From assembly GCF_914767665.1 (NCBI RefSeq), contig NC_059503.1, forward strand, positions 59,228,352 to 59,292,351: a stretch of DNA of 64,000 bases, written 5' to 3'. A model generated the notes under the pieces. The model did not search any database and was not told the DNA's origin. It saw nothing but the letters and a program-made list of their open reading frames with translations. Shown piece by piece: positions 11,990-23,578 of this stretch (positions are counted from its first letter, which is position 1; each line of letters opens with the position of its first letter). A program made the position numbers and the translations under genes. The stretch comes from Harmonia axyridis. Lineage: Eukaryota; Arthropoda; Insecta; Coleoptera; Coccinellidae.

Positions 11990-12560
11990 TGAAACTGAAT
12001 GGATAGCCTGGAAATCACCATGAAATTTATAAATTGGACAAGTATTCACCAAGTGGTAAATGGTTTCTTCTACACCACACTCACATAGTGGCTTTCAATA
12101 AAATACCATTTGAAAAGCATACTATTGCAAGGAACATGACCAGTCCTAAGTCTATTTAAAATACACAAAATTTTCCTAAGAGGATTGAAACCTAGAACTA
12201 TCCCTGAAGGATCAACGATTAGACTTTTGTTGAAGACATTATAAGAACTCCATTCCGAACGCCAAATTTCCTTGTCACTTTCATTAGATTGAAGGAAGCT
12301 ATTAATCCATAAAGGTTTGGGTGACTTTAATCTGGCAGTTCTAGTATCTAGGAGATAAGATTTTGGAAATGAGTTCGGGTAGAAATGAAATGTTCCCAAG
12401 ATTTCTTGACTGAGACCTGTCTACGAATATGAGGCAGAAGTAAATGTGATAGTACTGGTAACCAATATAAAGGTGTAAATCTAATAGTTTTACTGATAAT
12501 TATCATAGAAACTTTGAGCTGTGCATCAATTTTTTGAACATGAGCATATAGAATTCAAAA
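11990..12560 (-). pseudogene. LINE ORF2 C-terminal relic
   Basis: Minus-strand reading gives, in order, VQKIDAQLKVSMIIISKTI, LYWLPVLSHLLLPHIRR, SPKPLWINSF, LRTGHVPCNSMLFKW and, after a frameshift near 12095, CECGVEETIYHLVNTCP. The WLPVLSxxxPPxIRR segment, the RLRTGH segment and the Cys-rich C-C-H-C knuckle are the usual end of non-LTR retrotransposon ORF2 proteins of the R1/jockey type. The polymerase is absent, so this is a fragment. Some spans are an approximation because the frame changes. Confidence 0.75.
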
Positions 12561-13864
12561 AGAAATCAACAAGCTGATATGTATGTCAAACCCGTGATTC
12601 CAACAAATCATTGTAAACTTGAAAGAAATTTTGAAAAAAATTGTTCAATTTACTCATCCGATAGGAAGTAGGAATGTAGGGAATAATATATTGTCCGTGC
12701 TTTGTTCAGGGAACATCTGCAAAATTTCATTCGCAAACGTCTGAATTGATTCTCAGCATTCAATTTACGTATGAAAAAGATAGATCCTTATTAAAATCAA
12801 AAATTAAATAACGACACTAAAATTTATGATAATGTTGTATCTATCCTATAATGCAGTCATTTATATACACTCGATATACCCAAATTATTTATTATTTGTG
12901 ATCATGAAGTTTTTAAATTGTACTTCTACGTTATACAGATTATATGTTTCTTGAATATTCAAAATCAAACTTTGTACCAAAATTGGATTAAGATAATTAA
13001 AAAAAGTTGATTAATCGGTAATTCACCATCAAAAATCTTAAGAAGTTAATTGACCATCCAAATTATTCTGGTCTTAAACTCAAGGTCGAAAAAGGCATTT
13101 TTGCAATAACTCACCATCTCAATCTAAGGACCTTGATGATCGTTCCATAACGAATCACCTCAATTCAACCCTGAGATTCTCGATAACAGTCAATATACTT
13201 CCCCCAAGATCCACTTCAATGAGCAATTACTATACGAAGCATAATCATGATTCGGATTGATGAGAATAATAATGGTATTATTGCCGTATTCAACCTTATT
13301 TCCGAAGGATTTTTGACTCTTCCTGCTTCCTTCAGCCGATACGATCCTGCACCGAATGCTCTCTTATTATACACTACATCTTAACAGATCAGGTACAACA
13401 GAAATGTAACTGTATTTAGATAACATAATGGTTATTGGATTACGGTCGATTCATATTGTCTGAGAATTGGAAATATCAGTGGAAGAAATATGGCTAGGAT
13501 AACTTCCATCAAGGAGATAGGTACTAGAAGGAGGTTGGGTACTGGTAAAGATGAATTGCTCTGGATAGGACAGTGGAAAGGTGGTTCGAAGTTTGATTCT
13601 TTTTGAAAAGCTAGAACTGCTATAAGATCTCAGCTTTTGTCACAGAATCACATCAACAATACTGGGTGATTCACCATTGACTATTAAGCTTTATTGCAGT
13701 TAAATGATGAAATTCTCGATTTTTTTCGACAGATTATCATTAGGATGCATTCTCAAATTGATTGAGAATACAAGGGGTGAACTAAAATCTGTAAATGACC
13801 AAACAGCTTACTTTTCATAAAAATCATTCATTATCAATTTCGAAATGATTGTCAGAGACAAGTA
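12561..13864. other. No gene recognised
   Basis: AT-rich sequence without convincing open frames or element ends. Confidence 0.45.
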
Positions 13865-14797
13865 GAGGGTTTTTTTCAGAGCTATAGAACTTCAAATTGC
13901 AATAAAACAATGATGGATTATTCGATTGACATGAATTTTATTTATCCGCAAGATAATCTTGTGGCATTACATTTTAAATATGATTTCTGGTATATGACTG
14001 CCACGGCTTGCTCGGATGTAGTCCAATCTGGACGTCCAATTTTCGATGACTTTTTCCAACATTTGTGGCCGAATATCGGCAACACGACGAATGTTGTCTT
14101 CCAAATGGTCAAGGGTTTGTGGCTTATCCGCATAGACCAATGACTTTACATAGCCCCACAGAAAGTAGTCTAGCGGTGTTAAATCACAAGATCTTTGAGG
14201 CCAATTCACAGGTCCAAAACGTGAAATTAGGTAGTGACCAAACGTGTCCTTCAATAAATCGATTGTGGCACGAGCTGTGTGACATGTTGCGCCGTCTTGT
14301 TGGAACCACAGCTCCTGGACATCATGGTTGTTCAACTCAGGAATGAAAAATATGTAATCATGGCTCCATACCGATTACCATTGACTGTAACTTTCTGGCC
14401 ATCATCGTTTTTGAAGAAGTACGGACCAATGATTCCACCAGCCCATAAAGCGCACCAAACAGTCAGTTTTTCTGGATGTAACGGTGTTTCGACATACACT
14501 TGAGGATTAGCTTCACTCCAAATGCGGCAGTTTTGTTTGTTGACGTAGCCATTCAACCAGAAGTGCGCTTCATCGCTAAACAAAATAAAATGGACGTAGT
14601 GCGCGATCTTATTCCGCACAGAACCATTATTTTTGAAATAAAATTGTACTATTCACAAGCGTTGTTCAGGCGTAGTCTATTTGTGATGAATTGCCGAACC
14701 AAACTTAGAAGAAATCACTTGACAGCTGTTAAATCGGTCCGCCATCTTGAACAGTAATACCAACTTAAAGTTATATACCTCGGAAAAAAACACCCGT
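13865..14797 (-). mobile_element. DD41D mariner-like element, copy C (internally deleted)
   Basis: TA-flanked 933-bp element. The left end is GAGGGT plus a T-run and the right end CACCCGT. It carries the common internal deletion junction near 14580-14605. Confidence 0.9.
13967..14690 (-). pseudogene. DD41D transposase remnant, copy C
   Basis: Two open segments remain. The first (14619-14332) reads across the deletion junction into ILFSDEAHFWLNGYVNKQN and on to ALWAGGIIGPYFF. A single-base change near 14610 happens to bring the N-terminal piece into frame with the first catalytic Asp. The second (14335-13967) carries WFQQDGATCHTA, CDLTPLDYFLWGYVKSL and the natural end IIFKM. A frameshift near 14340 separates them and the normal start codon is lost. 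Confidence 0.85.
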
Positions 14798-15808
14798 TAG
14801 TAGATTCGGTGATATTTATTCCATAAGCAAAATTATAATCAACAATTACTCATCATCTTGTTAAGAAGAAAAGTGAACACTCGACTCAAATTCTTAGTGA
14901 TCGATTAATTTGTATTCAGCAACTGGGAGTAGATTACCTGTAGCAATAATCGAGTATGGAGTTCCTCAGGGGTAGATGTTTGAAATCATTTTGTCATTAA
15001 TTTTGGAATTTTCATGAGCTCGAATTGCAATTTTAGAGATTTATTGAATAAATGAATGAACATCAGTTATTTTGGTGACCTATTTACAACCGAGATGAAA
15101 TTCAGTTTCCATGAATTATTCACAATGGCTGAACCAAAGTGTGAAGCATTAAAAGCCTAAAAATATTTTTGAAACCTACGAGACAAAGATAATGAAAAAA
15201 AATCAACAACTATTCTTCTTGTGAAACCTGGAGCATTTTTTCTACAGGACTGAATTCACCAAAAAATACTATGACAAAAATACAAATACCTCCCAACCTC
15301 ACAATGAAGGAAAGTATGTAAGGATGGAAGAACTCAATCAGTAATTAACGTAGAGTTAATTTTGTGATTAAAATTATTGTGGAGGAAAATCAAATACGAG
15401 ATGCAATTGTTCTGCAAACGGTAAATGATCATCAATTAGGTACACTATAAATATTTTCATTCGTGAACATCTGATTAAAATGCTTCTTCCTCAATGTATA
15501 GCTGCTGAGTAACTTTCAAGAGCGTAGTCCAATACTCATCTGACAATAATAACAATAGAACACGTACAGATTGAAATCTCTGTTAGCTCAAGCTAACAGT
15601 AAACGTTTACGATCATCTGGTTACTGTCGATATATCCTCCTGATTTGACCACAAAAATGAAGAAAATAACATTTCACATGATCAATCAAAAAACATAATT
15701 GTAATCTGTTAAAAATGTAGTTGGATTATAAAGAATCCTGAGATTATTATGCTGAACATAATTTAACCTGTAGAGATCAATACATTTTGAGCCTAGGTAG
15801 GTAAAGTT
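14798..15808. other. No gene recognised
   Basis: AT-rich. A short perfect palindrome, CTGTTAGCTCAAGCTAACAG, occurs near 15580-15600; no other structure seen. Confidence 0.4.
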
Positions 15809-15958
15809 AATCCAATGTCACTTGAACTAGTCCATAAAAACGCTTGGCCATACATGTCCCTTTGAAGTCGATATCGCGATCTGCTGAATACCGGAATTTA
15901 TTTGAAAGTATTGTTAGGCAATAAATTCACTGGCCCCAAAGAAATTTCTAAATGGACA
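15809..15958 (+). repeat. Half copy of the 49.4 kb MITE
   Basis: This segment aligns by eye with the left 150 bases of the TA-flanked repeat at 49353-49559 (shared blocks GTCACTTGAACTAGT, TGTCCCTTTG, ATTTGAAAGTATTG, AAATTCACTGGCCC). The right half and right terminus are missing, and the sequence runs on into the piggyBac-like region. Confidence 0.65.
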
Positions 15959-15984
15959 GAAAAAGACCTATCACGCAGAAAGAC

Positions 15985-17175
15985 TAGGATGATCTCGATT
16001 TTGTTTCTGACAATGATGAGCTCGACAGTGATTCTGAAAGCATTGGAAGAATCAATATAGAACATCTCCCACTGGAGTTTGAAGATGGGACAATAATTTA
16101 TCAAGATGATCAAGTAGAAGTAGAGGACACTTTCCGACTTGGAGAATCTTCGATCAGACAAGGATCGATTTCTGCAGATCAACCATATATTTTGACAGAG
16201 CAACAGTTAGAAGAAAAATAATCTAATTTTGAAAAATGAAGCTTCATCATTTCAAGGGAATACGAATATTTCAAATTCGATATCTGAGCTTGAAACAGGT
16301 TTTCAAATACTTATTTTCTGAGAGTCTGTTCGAAAAAATCGCGGAAGAGTCAAATCTATATTCGACCCAAAAAAAATCCAAACTAACTGACCATGCTATC
16401 AGCAACTGAGATAAGACAATTCTTATTTATGTACATGTACGTACATGTCATTTGTACATATGCCAAATACGAAGTCCACAAAAAAAGGTTTGCCTCAGAT
16501 CAAAAATACTTTGATCCAAAATTGTTTCGAGTCTATCAGGATCATTTCCACTTTTCATTTATTTAGAGAACAGAGCAATTTTCTATTTGGGGACAGCTCG
16601 ACGCCCAAGAATTCCCAACTGCATGATGTTGATATATCATCTATAGTATGGCTAGACAATAAGCCAGTTACTTTTCTGTCAAAATTCAAAGAAAAAATGT
16701 GAGTATTGAGTGTCCAAACCTAGTCCTGGAAGCCATTGATGACATGGACAGTTATATTGTCAGAAATAAAATTAAAATTAGGTCTAAGAAATGGTATATT
16801 TGCCTTTTTTACCATTTAGTCGACATGACCTTAGTAAATACATGGTTGCTCCACAAGAAAATTGGTAAGCAAGATCTCAAAAATCAGGTTGATGTTCGGC
16901 TAGAAATAGCAGAAGATCTCTGTAAGTCACAAAATGGAAACCAAAAACGAGGTAGACCATCCAAGGATTCCGTCGAAAATATGCTTGTTGCGAAAAAAGA
17001 AAAGTCACCAGTGTTTTTGCATGTTCCTCCGAAGGACGTCAGGCACAAATCTATTGGCCACTGACCTACCTATGATGATGTGAAACAGATGTAAATATCC
17101 ATCTTGCAATTCATTCTCTCATTTGAAATGTTCAAAATGTGGTGTTCATTTGTGTCTCAACAAGAATAATATAGT
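15985..17175 (+). pseudogene. piggyBac-type transposase relic
   Basis: The plus strand opens with an acidic leader (DLDFVSDNDELDSDSES, 15992 on). A possible N-terminal domain fragment follows near 16390 (LSATEIRQFLF). It then continues with the C-terminal half of a piggyBac transposase: DVDISSIVWLDNKPVTFLS, IECPNLVLEAIDDMDSYIV, and NKIKIRSKKWYICLFYHLVD with TLVNTWLL. A Cys-rich tail near 17095-17165 reads CNSFSHLKCSKCGVHLCLN after a frameshift. The segment that should hold the first two catalytic Asp is largely deleted, and frameshifts occur near 16440 and 16700. The GxxLLDS block, which normally contains the third Asp, is eroded. This is a dead copy. Confidence 0.8.
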
Positions 17176-17874
17176 TGTTTTGTTGATTTTCACAATCCTT
17201 GAAAATGTATTCTCATATGCAGTATGTATCAAATTTGATACAACTAATTTTTTCTTTTTTTATATATTTTTTACAAAAAACAAAAATCGAGAAGTGTTTT
17301 GAACTGTATAGGTAAAACTACCAAATGACTGAACTATATGTTGTTTATTATCTTATCTTTCGCGCAAAACATAGCAGCAATGAATCCATGAACGATTCGA
17401 ACCTGTTCGAAGCAACCAAAGTAGGACAACAACATTTATTCGAAATCAATCCTCACTTCCTACATCACATTTTACGACTTCCAGCAAACATAACAACAAT
17501 AGGAATCGAATCGCAAAGAGAACATCTTTCTAACACTCCGGGTACTCATTACCTTCACGTACAGATACAGTTATACCTGTGAATGATTTCAATTTAACTG
17601 ATTGTAGGTGTTCTTCTTCATGGAATGCCGCTCAATATCGAGAATTGATGAACTTGGATGGGTAGCTTGCAGAATAGCACCCACAACTTCCGCGTTTCGG
17701 AGAACGGACGGCGGTGGTGCTAAATGGTTCTCATAAAATGTAACGCCCATCGAGTTATCGCGATTTGAGACCTGCAGTGTTTTCTGCCTACCTCTGCACG
17801 AGAAAGAAGATTCAATACTCATGGACGGAATTATGGAAATGAGTTGGAAATTATTTGTTTCTTCAATATTTAAT
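17176..17874. other. No assigned gene; two unassigned open frames
   Basis: A plus frame of 85 codons (17325-17582) and a minus frame of 77 codons (17822-17589) are present. The minus one lies in locally GC-richer sequence (FSCRGRQKTLQVSNRDNS, HLAPPPSVL). Neither shows a motif or clear splice sites. Confidence 0.3.
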
Positions 17875-18681
17875 CAGTGGCGACGCTAGAGGGGGGCCTG
17901 GCCCCCTTAATTTTTGCTGCCCCCCTGAAATATCGCATGAGCAAAAAAAATCAATTTAAATCGTTATCTAGATAGACCTGGAAAAATACTATTTGATCCC
18001 TATTTTTCGAAACCTATAATGTATAGACATTCAAAGTAGTAAATAGAAATTAAATATCGTCAAAAATAAGGAAAACGCGATACCAGGGGGGAACTGGGGG
18101 AACGCCCCCCCCCCCCAATGGACCGGGCCCCTCCTTCAGAATTTGACATATAAAGACTAAAATGATCACAAGATCAGCAAAGATCAAATTTGACTCAATT
18201 TTTGAAACGGAGATGTGTAAAAGTCCCCCCCCAAATGTTAGGCCTGGATTCGCGCCTGACATGTACCATTTCTAATGAAAAGTTCAATTTTCATTGATTT
18301 TGCTGATGACAAATATTATTCAATTTTTTTCTGTTATTGTTATTGTATATTTCGTGATTAATAAATAACTGTTTTTTTTTTCGTACTATCCGATTTATAG
18401 TCATTCCTGAATCCGTTTATTTATATCATATAATTTTTTTTGATTTCCTTTTTTTTGTTATTGAATTCAGATAAATATTTTTGTTTTTGTATGTTCGATA
18501 ATTTTTTTCCGTTAGCTGCATAATCCTTATTTACTGAATATTCATGAATACATATAATACAGTTTAATTTCCCTTTTTTCTTCGATTTTTTCGATTCTCT
18601 CCCAAAAATCTTGACCCCGCTTGAAAAATTGTGACTTCTCCTTGCCCCCTCTCCTTTACTTGAAAGCTGTCGTCGCCACTG
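17875..18681. mobile_element. hAT-like non-autonomous element with C/G-run ends
   Basis: Perfect 11-bp inverted termini CAGTGGCGACG / CGTCGCCACTG bound an 807-bp segment with long C or G runs near both ends (17893-17930, 18085-18130, 18225-18232). CAG-beginning ends fit hAT elements. The flanking octamers TATTTAAT and CATTTTCA do not form a clear duplication, so the boundary or class is uncertain. No transposase is encoded. An inner CAGGCGCG-type terminus near 18250 may mark a second nested element. Confidence 0.45.
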
Positions 18682-18918
18682 CATTTTCAATTACGGATTA
18701 AGTGCAGAATTATGCAGCAAGAATAAATAATTATTATCTAACAACTATCACGTAACGTAACGTAAATATTATAAGTATCAGTAAATATGGAAATATCATC
18801 ATTTGTAGATGTGTATATAATCGCACCAAAATATTCTGAAGGATTTTTGCAGTCATGGGGAACTAATTTATTAACACTTATTCACCAGCAACGTTCCGAG
18901 AAATTTTGTTTTCTTTCT

Positions 18919-19421
18919 CAGGCAGAGCAGCCGCTTACCAAACTGCTGCCCTAGGCAGATACCCAATTTGTCGCCCTAACAAAAGTCAATTATGCAACAA
19001 ATTGATATTGTGTAATCCATGATGATAAAATTGAAGGCATCTCTTTGGAAAATGTTGACAATAGCATAGGAGAATTCATGAAAAAAAAACAATATTTTGA
19101 AATTTGGATAAATAATTATATTCATTTTAGAATTGGTTGGGAAAAAAATAACCTTTATCCTTTTCTGAGTTTTACCTTCAATACTCCATAAAAAAATACT
19201 ATGAGAGAGAGAGGAGAGTTTATAATTGAAAAGCGGTATCTTTCGATGGTTTTTCGTATTGAATTTGTCTGTATTTCTTTCTGCTTCTTTCGACTGAATT
19301 ACATTTTCATTTGATACTTAGAATATCTACAGATGAGATTTTTGTTGATCAAGATTGAAATGCCACTCCTGAATTTTGGCGCTCTAGCCGACCGCCTATT
19401 CTGGGTTGTCGCTATTCTCAG
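18919..19421 (+). mobile_element. hAT-like element, degraded relative of the 26.0 kb copy
   Basis: The left end (CAAACTGCTGCCCTAGGCAG, then TGTCGCCCTAAC near 18970) matches the left end of the element at 26000. The right part also matches: TTTTTGTTGATCAAG, then GAAATGCCACTCC, then CGACCGCCTATTC near 19390-19400. It is shorter (about 500 bp) and its outermost bases are eroded, so no target duplication can be read. Confidence 0.65.
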
Positions 19422-19798
19422 GCTATAACCCAATATAAAGGTTTATATTTATACCCAAAATTATTAAATATCTAAATGAAACACACGATAATAGAAAGAA
19501 AATGCAATGTTGAAGGTTATTGACACTGTTGATAGTGAATCCAGCAAAAAAATAAAAATCGAAACATCTCCACCAACTCACCTTACCAATAACAAATTAT
19601 GAAATCAAAACTATATTTCCCACTCCTTGAATGTTGGAAAAAAAAAGTTGACTTAGACTTTTTCCTACAAGAGTCAGCCAATTGTTTTTTGGGCTTGGTT
19701 CCAAAATGACAAAATTAACAGTTCCACTGTCTCGAAGGATAAGACTAGATGAAAGACGAGTTCAATGATCCGAACTGTGACCAAATTTGCGTATCCAT

Positions 19799-20340
19799 TT
19801 AGACATAAAATTCAGGATAAATGTTGAAAATTCTTCGAACAAAAGTATGCATCAGATGAATGATGAATTGAGGATCTTGTGATTCACACTTCTTAGGATT
19901 ACCACTTTCTATGATACGGTTATGCATGAATTGAAATGTAATGTTCTGTAGGCTGCCAAGGGTTTGGAATATAGGTCCGCGATCTCTAATAAATAAGAAT
20001 GGGATCTTACTATCTACCTCAATCCCACTTGAGGTCCTTATGGATTCAAAACTCATACTCACCGATATGAGAATATCATCAACATAAACAAAGATAAGGG
20101 GTATTCAAGAGACCAGGACAGACATAACAAACTTTTCCATTCTATTAAAAATAGAGTTAACAATACAAATCAGTACATCCAGTGACACATCGACAAAGTT
20201 TTTATATGAAATCCAATTAACTTGTAGCAGACGTATAACAAAATCTTGAGGAATATAAGTGAACAAGGACTTAACATTTAAGGTCATCAAAATATGATCA
20301 TCCGGGATATTTGTTATTATATTCAGCAAAAGGCTTTAAG
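19799..20340 (-). pseudogene. Penelope-like element reverse transcriptase relic
   Basis: The minus strand reads NIPDDHILMTLNVKSLFTYI (motif A region, Asp replaced by Asn), then PQDFVIRLLQVNWISYKNF and LDVLICIVNSIFNRMEKF. After a deletion comes LIFVYVDDILIS near 20095-20070 (YVDD catalytic box), followed by GIEVDSKIPFLFIRD. The order SLFTNIP, YVDD, EVxxxIPFLDxxxIRD is diagnostic of Penelope-like reverse transcriptases as I know the family. The section between motif A and YVDD, containing the conserved GxxMGxPLSP block, is missing. There is no GIY-YIG endonuclease tail. Broken 5' and 3'. Confidence 0.75.
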
Positions 20341-21478
20341 ACATAACCACATGACTGCCCAGTTCAAAATGAAATTAGAGATATTTCTTCTTATAAATCA
20401 CCGATTTTATGAGATTATCACATAATTCTTTTGAACAATAATCTATATTATAGTATTCCGATATTTTCAATTTGCGGATAATAATAATTTTGGTAACTTT
20501 TCATTTTTCGCAGGAGAATTGATGATATAGTATTACTACAAGGCACTGTTGGATTTTGAAAATATTCTCAAAAAAACGCCTACAATTAATCATTACAAGA
20601 AGGGCAAAACTGTAATTTTGCGAAAATTTGTAAAGAGACTAAAAAAGTACTATCTCGACTAAAGTTGGAATTATTGTAATATTCCTAACTTGTATAAAAC
20701 TTTACATATGTTGCATTTATATTCAGAAAGTTGGTATTGGTGACTTCCTCATTATACATAGACTTCAAACAAGATTTTTGTTGAAAAAATGTACCACGAA
20801 AAAGTACCCTACAAATTTATATTCATGTATTATTTTCAAGAAATTTATTATGAACATTTACTGAATTCAGATTTATGAGGACAAATCTGTCATAAATTCA
20901 GAACTCAATTAATATATCAATGTCCCAGGTCATGAAGACAGAATCACGTGAACCATTCAACATAATGTCATCTACTTATAACTTGTTGACCGCTAGTCTC
21001 CTAATCTTTTTGTCCCAATTTTCGAATTTTGGACCGGGCATGGTCTCAAACGTTAAGGATTGACTCATTTTCCATTTCAAATATTTCAGAGTACACCGAT
21101 AGCTGGATACGCCTCTGTGAAACGGCTCTAGAATTAATTTCTTATAAACTGGCCCGTTAGTCGAAGTTTCGATCTACCCCAGGGCTAATCCGCCGGGTTG
21201 GAGATCGTGGGCGGTAAACGGAGCTGTTCAATTGTTAATAAAAAGATGAGAGAAATAATATCGTGGACTGAATCTTCCATCTCACAAACAGAAGGTGTGG
21301 AAGAGTTCATAGGCTTTATGCAGGAAATAAATTGAAAGGAATTTGATGAGATATTTCGATAAATCACAATTTCGAATGTTGAACTGTTAATGACTAATAA
21401 GTTAAGTTAGTCGAGAAACTATATTGATGAAGAATTAGGTCACATTGTCATAGGAAACTGATTATAAAATACAAAATT
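20341..21478. other. No gene recognised
   Basis: No motif-bearing frames. A GC-richer stretch at about 21090-21230 contains only a 60-codon minus frame without recognisable features. Confidence 0.4.
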
Positions 21479-21588
21479 CAGAGCTGTCGCTAGGGTGTAG
21501 GAAAGGTCGCTTCTAAATTCAGGGCCAGCATTTCAAGCTTGATCGACAAAAATCCCATGTATAAATATTCCAAATTTCGAATGAGAAT

Positions 21589-21719
21589 GAGAGTCAGTAA
21601 GGGACCGTATTCTCGACAAGTGATCTTTCAAAACGTATACGCACATTCAGTGTTCAGAGCACTGAAAGTACGTATACGTTTTGAAAGATCACTTGTCGAG
21701 AATACGGTCCCAGACTCTC
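21589..21719. repeat. Perfect 41-bp-arm hairpin
   Basis: Arms 21601-21641 and 21671-21711 are exact reverse complements over 41 bases, separated by 29 bases. The spacer holds its own 7-base inverted pair (TTCAGTG / CACTGAA). Outside the arms GAGAGTC (21589-21595) pairs with GACTCTC (21713-21719). It lies inside the hAT copy and only about 10 bases from the left end of DD41D copy D. Confidence 0.95.
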
Positions 21720-21728
21720 TGCATTATA

Positions 21729-22631
21729 AAGAGTGGAGGTATATAACTTTAAGTTGGCATTACTGTTCAAGATGGCGACCGATTAAACAGCTGTTGAGTG
21801 ATTAATTCTCAGTTTGGTTTGGCAATTCATCATGAATAGACTCACGCCTGAACAACGCTTGCAAATAGTGTAAAATGAGATTGCTGTTGTTCCCGATTTT
21901 CATAAGAGAATTTTGTTTAGCGATTAAGCGCTTTTCTAATTGAGTGGCTACGTCAACAAACAAAACTGCCGCATTTGGAGTGAAGCTAATCCTCAAGTGT
22001 ATGTCAAAACACCGTTACATCCAGAAAAACTGACTGTTTGGTGCGCTTTATGGGCTGGTGGAATCATTGGTCCGTACTTGTTCAAAAACGATGATGGCCA
22101 GAACGTTACAGTCAATGGTGATCGGTATAGAGAAATTATTACTGACTTTTTCATTCCTGAATTGAACAACCATGATGTCCAGGAGCTGCGATTCCAACAA
22201 GACGGCGCAACATGTCACACAGCTCGTGCCACAATCGATTTATCGAAAGACACTTTTGGTGACAGCCTAATTTCACGTTTTGGACCTCTGAATTGACCTC
22301 CAAGATCATGTGATTTAACACCGCTAGACTACTTTCTGTGGGGCTATGTAAAGTCATTGGTCTATGCGGATAAGCCACAAACCCTTGACCATTTGGAAGA
22401 GAACATTCGCCGTGTTATTGCCGATATACGGCCACAAATGTTGGAAAAAGTAATCGAAAATTGGACTCCAGATTGGACTACATCCGAGCCAACCGTGGCT
22501 TATGCCAGAAGTCATATTTAAAATGTTAGTCCACAAGATTATCTTGCGGATAAATAAAAATCATGTCAATCGAATAATCCATCGTTGTTTTATTGCAATT
22601 TAAAGTACAATAGCTCTAAAAAAACATGCTT
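21729..22631 (+). mobile_element. DD41D mariner-like element, copy D (different deletion)
   Basis: TA-flanked 903-bp element. The left end reads AAGAGTG directly followed by GAGGTATATAACTT, having lost the usual T-run; the right end is CATGCTT. Unlike the other copies it retains sequence encoding VVPDFHKRILFSD before the first catalytic block, so its internal deletion arose separately. Confidence 0.88.
21832..22526 (+). pseudogene. DD41D transposase remnant, copy D
   Basis: It begins MNRLTPEQRLQIV, then jumps by deletion to a segment reading IAVVPDFHKRILFSD, where the next codon is a stop (GAA to TAA at the first catalytic block). A 118-codon frame (21940-22296) covers SGYVNKQNCRIWSEANPQVY to ELRFQQDGATCHTA and ends at a nonsense codon in the WPPRSCD region. 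The third Asp segment (LTPLDYFLWGYVKSLVYAD) follows in the same strand. Multiple independent lesions. Confidence 0.85.
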
Positions 22632-23578
22632 TACTAATGAACATCTAAGTTGATGCGTAATCCATGAGTTATTGAAGCTAAAACTCATGCACTCTGCCTT
22701 GTCGAAGTTCTCTTTGATTAACTGCAAACTTTTCTTCTGTTTTTGGTGCGGCTTCTTGATGTTTCAAGAGTAATTTTTATTTCCAAATGTCCAATTTAAA
22801 TCCAATCAGAAGGTTGATTCTTCAGAGGAATGCACAATATTGAATGAACTATTTAATTTCACCATTTCCATTTTACTATTTTGAATTAATATAAGAAGTG
22901 TTTTTATTCCATATCACAACCAATATGTTTTAATCATTCAATATACCTATATGAAAAATGAGTGAGTTTGGATTAGAGGGCTTCTAATTAAGTTGATGAA
23001 ATTGAGCTCCATAATTTTTTATTTTTCAAGCATTTTTTTGGCACTTGGTATTACCATTGCATCCTTCCTTTATAAAATGATAATATTTACAATGTAAATT
23101 ACAAAGTATAGATGGTATTTATAAAATGATTTGTAAATGTAATGAATTGAATCATTTTGTGAATTATAGCGAAAGAGATTTATGAGAATTAGAGACAATT
23201 TTTCAGGATTTGGTCCTTTAGGAGAATTGGCTGTGAGTGATTTTGAAAAAATTATAGTCAGCGAACTACAAAATATGTCTCTACCACTCAAAAATATGAG
23301 AATACAGAGATACGATAAAGAGGGTTATATCAAGGGAAAGCACTAAGGTTTATTTTTTCTTACCAATCCTAAACTGAATTTAATTTCTTGTACAAATTTG
23401 GGATTGTTGGTTTTTTGTTAATAGATATTCTAACTTTTTTTTTGAAAAATTTTTAATTTCAGTTTTTCCATCTCTTATTATAGAAGACCTCGATTACTCA
23501 ATTTTTTGCATTCTGCAGAGTTGACTTATGTTAGGGCGGCAATTTTGATCTTTGCCATTTTGGCTATCGAAGGCTCTG

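Larger units (their letters stand above)
21479..23578 (-). mobile_element. hAT-like element, inverted copy carrying nested insertions
   Basis: The left edge (CAGAGCTGTCGCTAG, then CAGCATTTCAAGCTTGATCG) is the reverse complement of the right end of the 26.0 kb hAT element. The right edge (TTAGGGCGGCAATTTTG, then TTTTGGCTATCGAAGGCTCTG) is the reverse complement of its left end. The flanking octamers ACAAAATT (21471-21478) and GCAAAATT (23579-23586) match at 7 of 8 positions, as expected for a hAT target duplication. The 2.1 kb length is explained by DD41D copy D (21729-22631) and the hairpin (21589-21719) lying inside it. Confidence 0.75.

Noticed and set aside
15898..16203. 101-codon minus frame
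   Set aside because: Antisense to the acidic N-terminal part of the piggyBac relic.
17867..18689. 8-bp target duplication for the CAGTGGCGACG element
   Set aside because: TATTTAAT and CATTTTCA agree at only about half the positions, so no duplication is claimed.
21185..21367. 60-codon minus frame in a GC-richer stretch
   Set aside because: No motif, no splice context, and length within chance.
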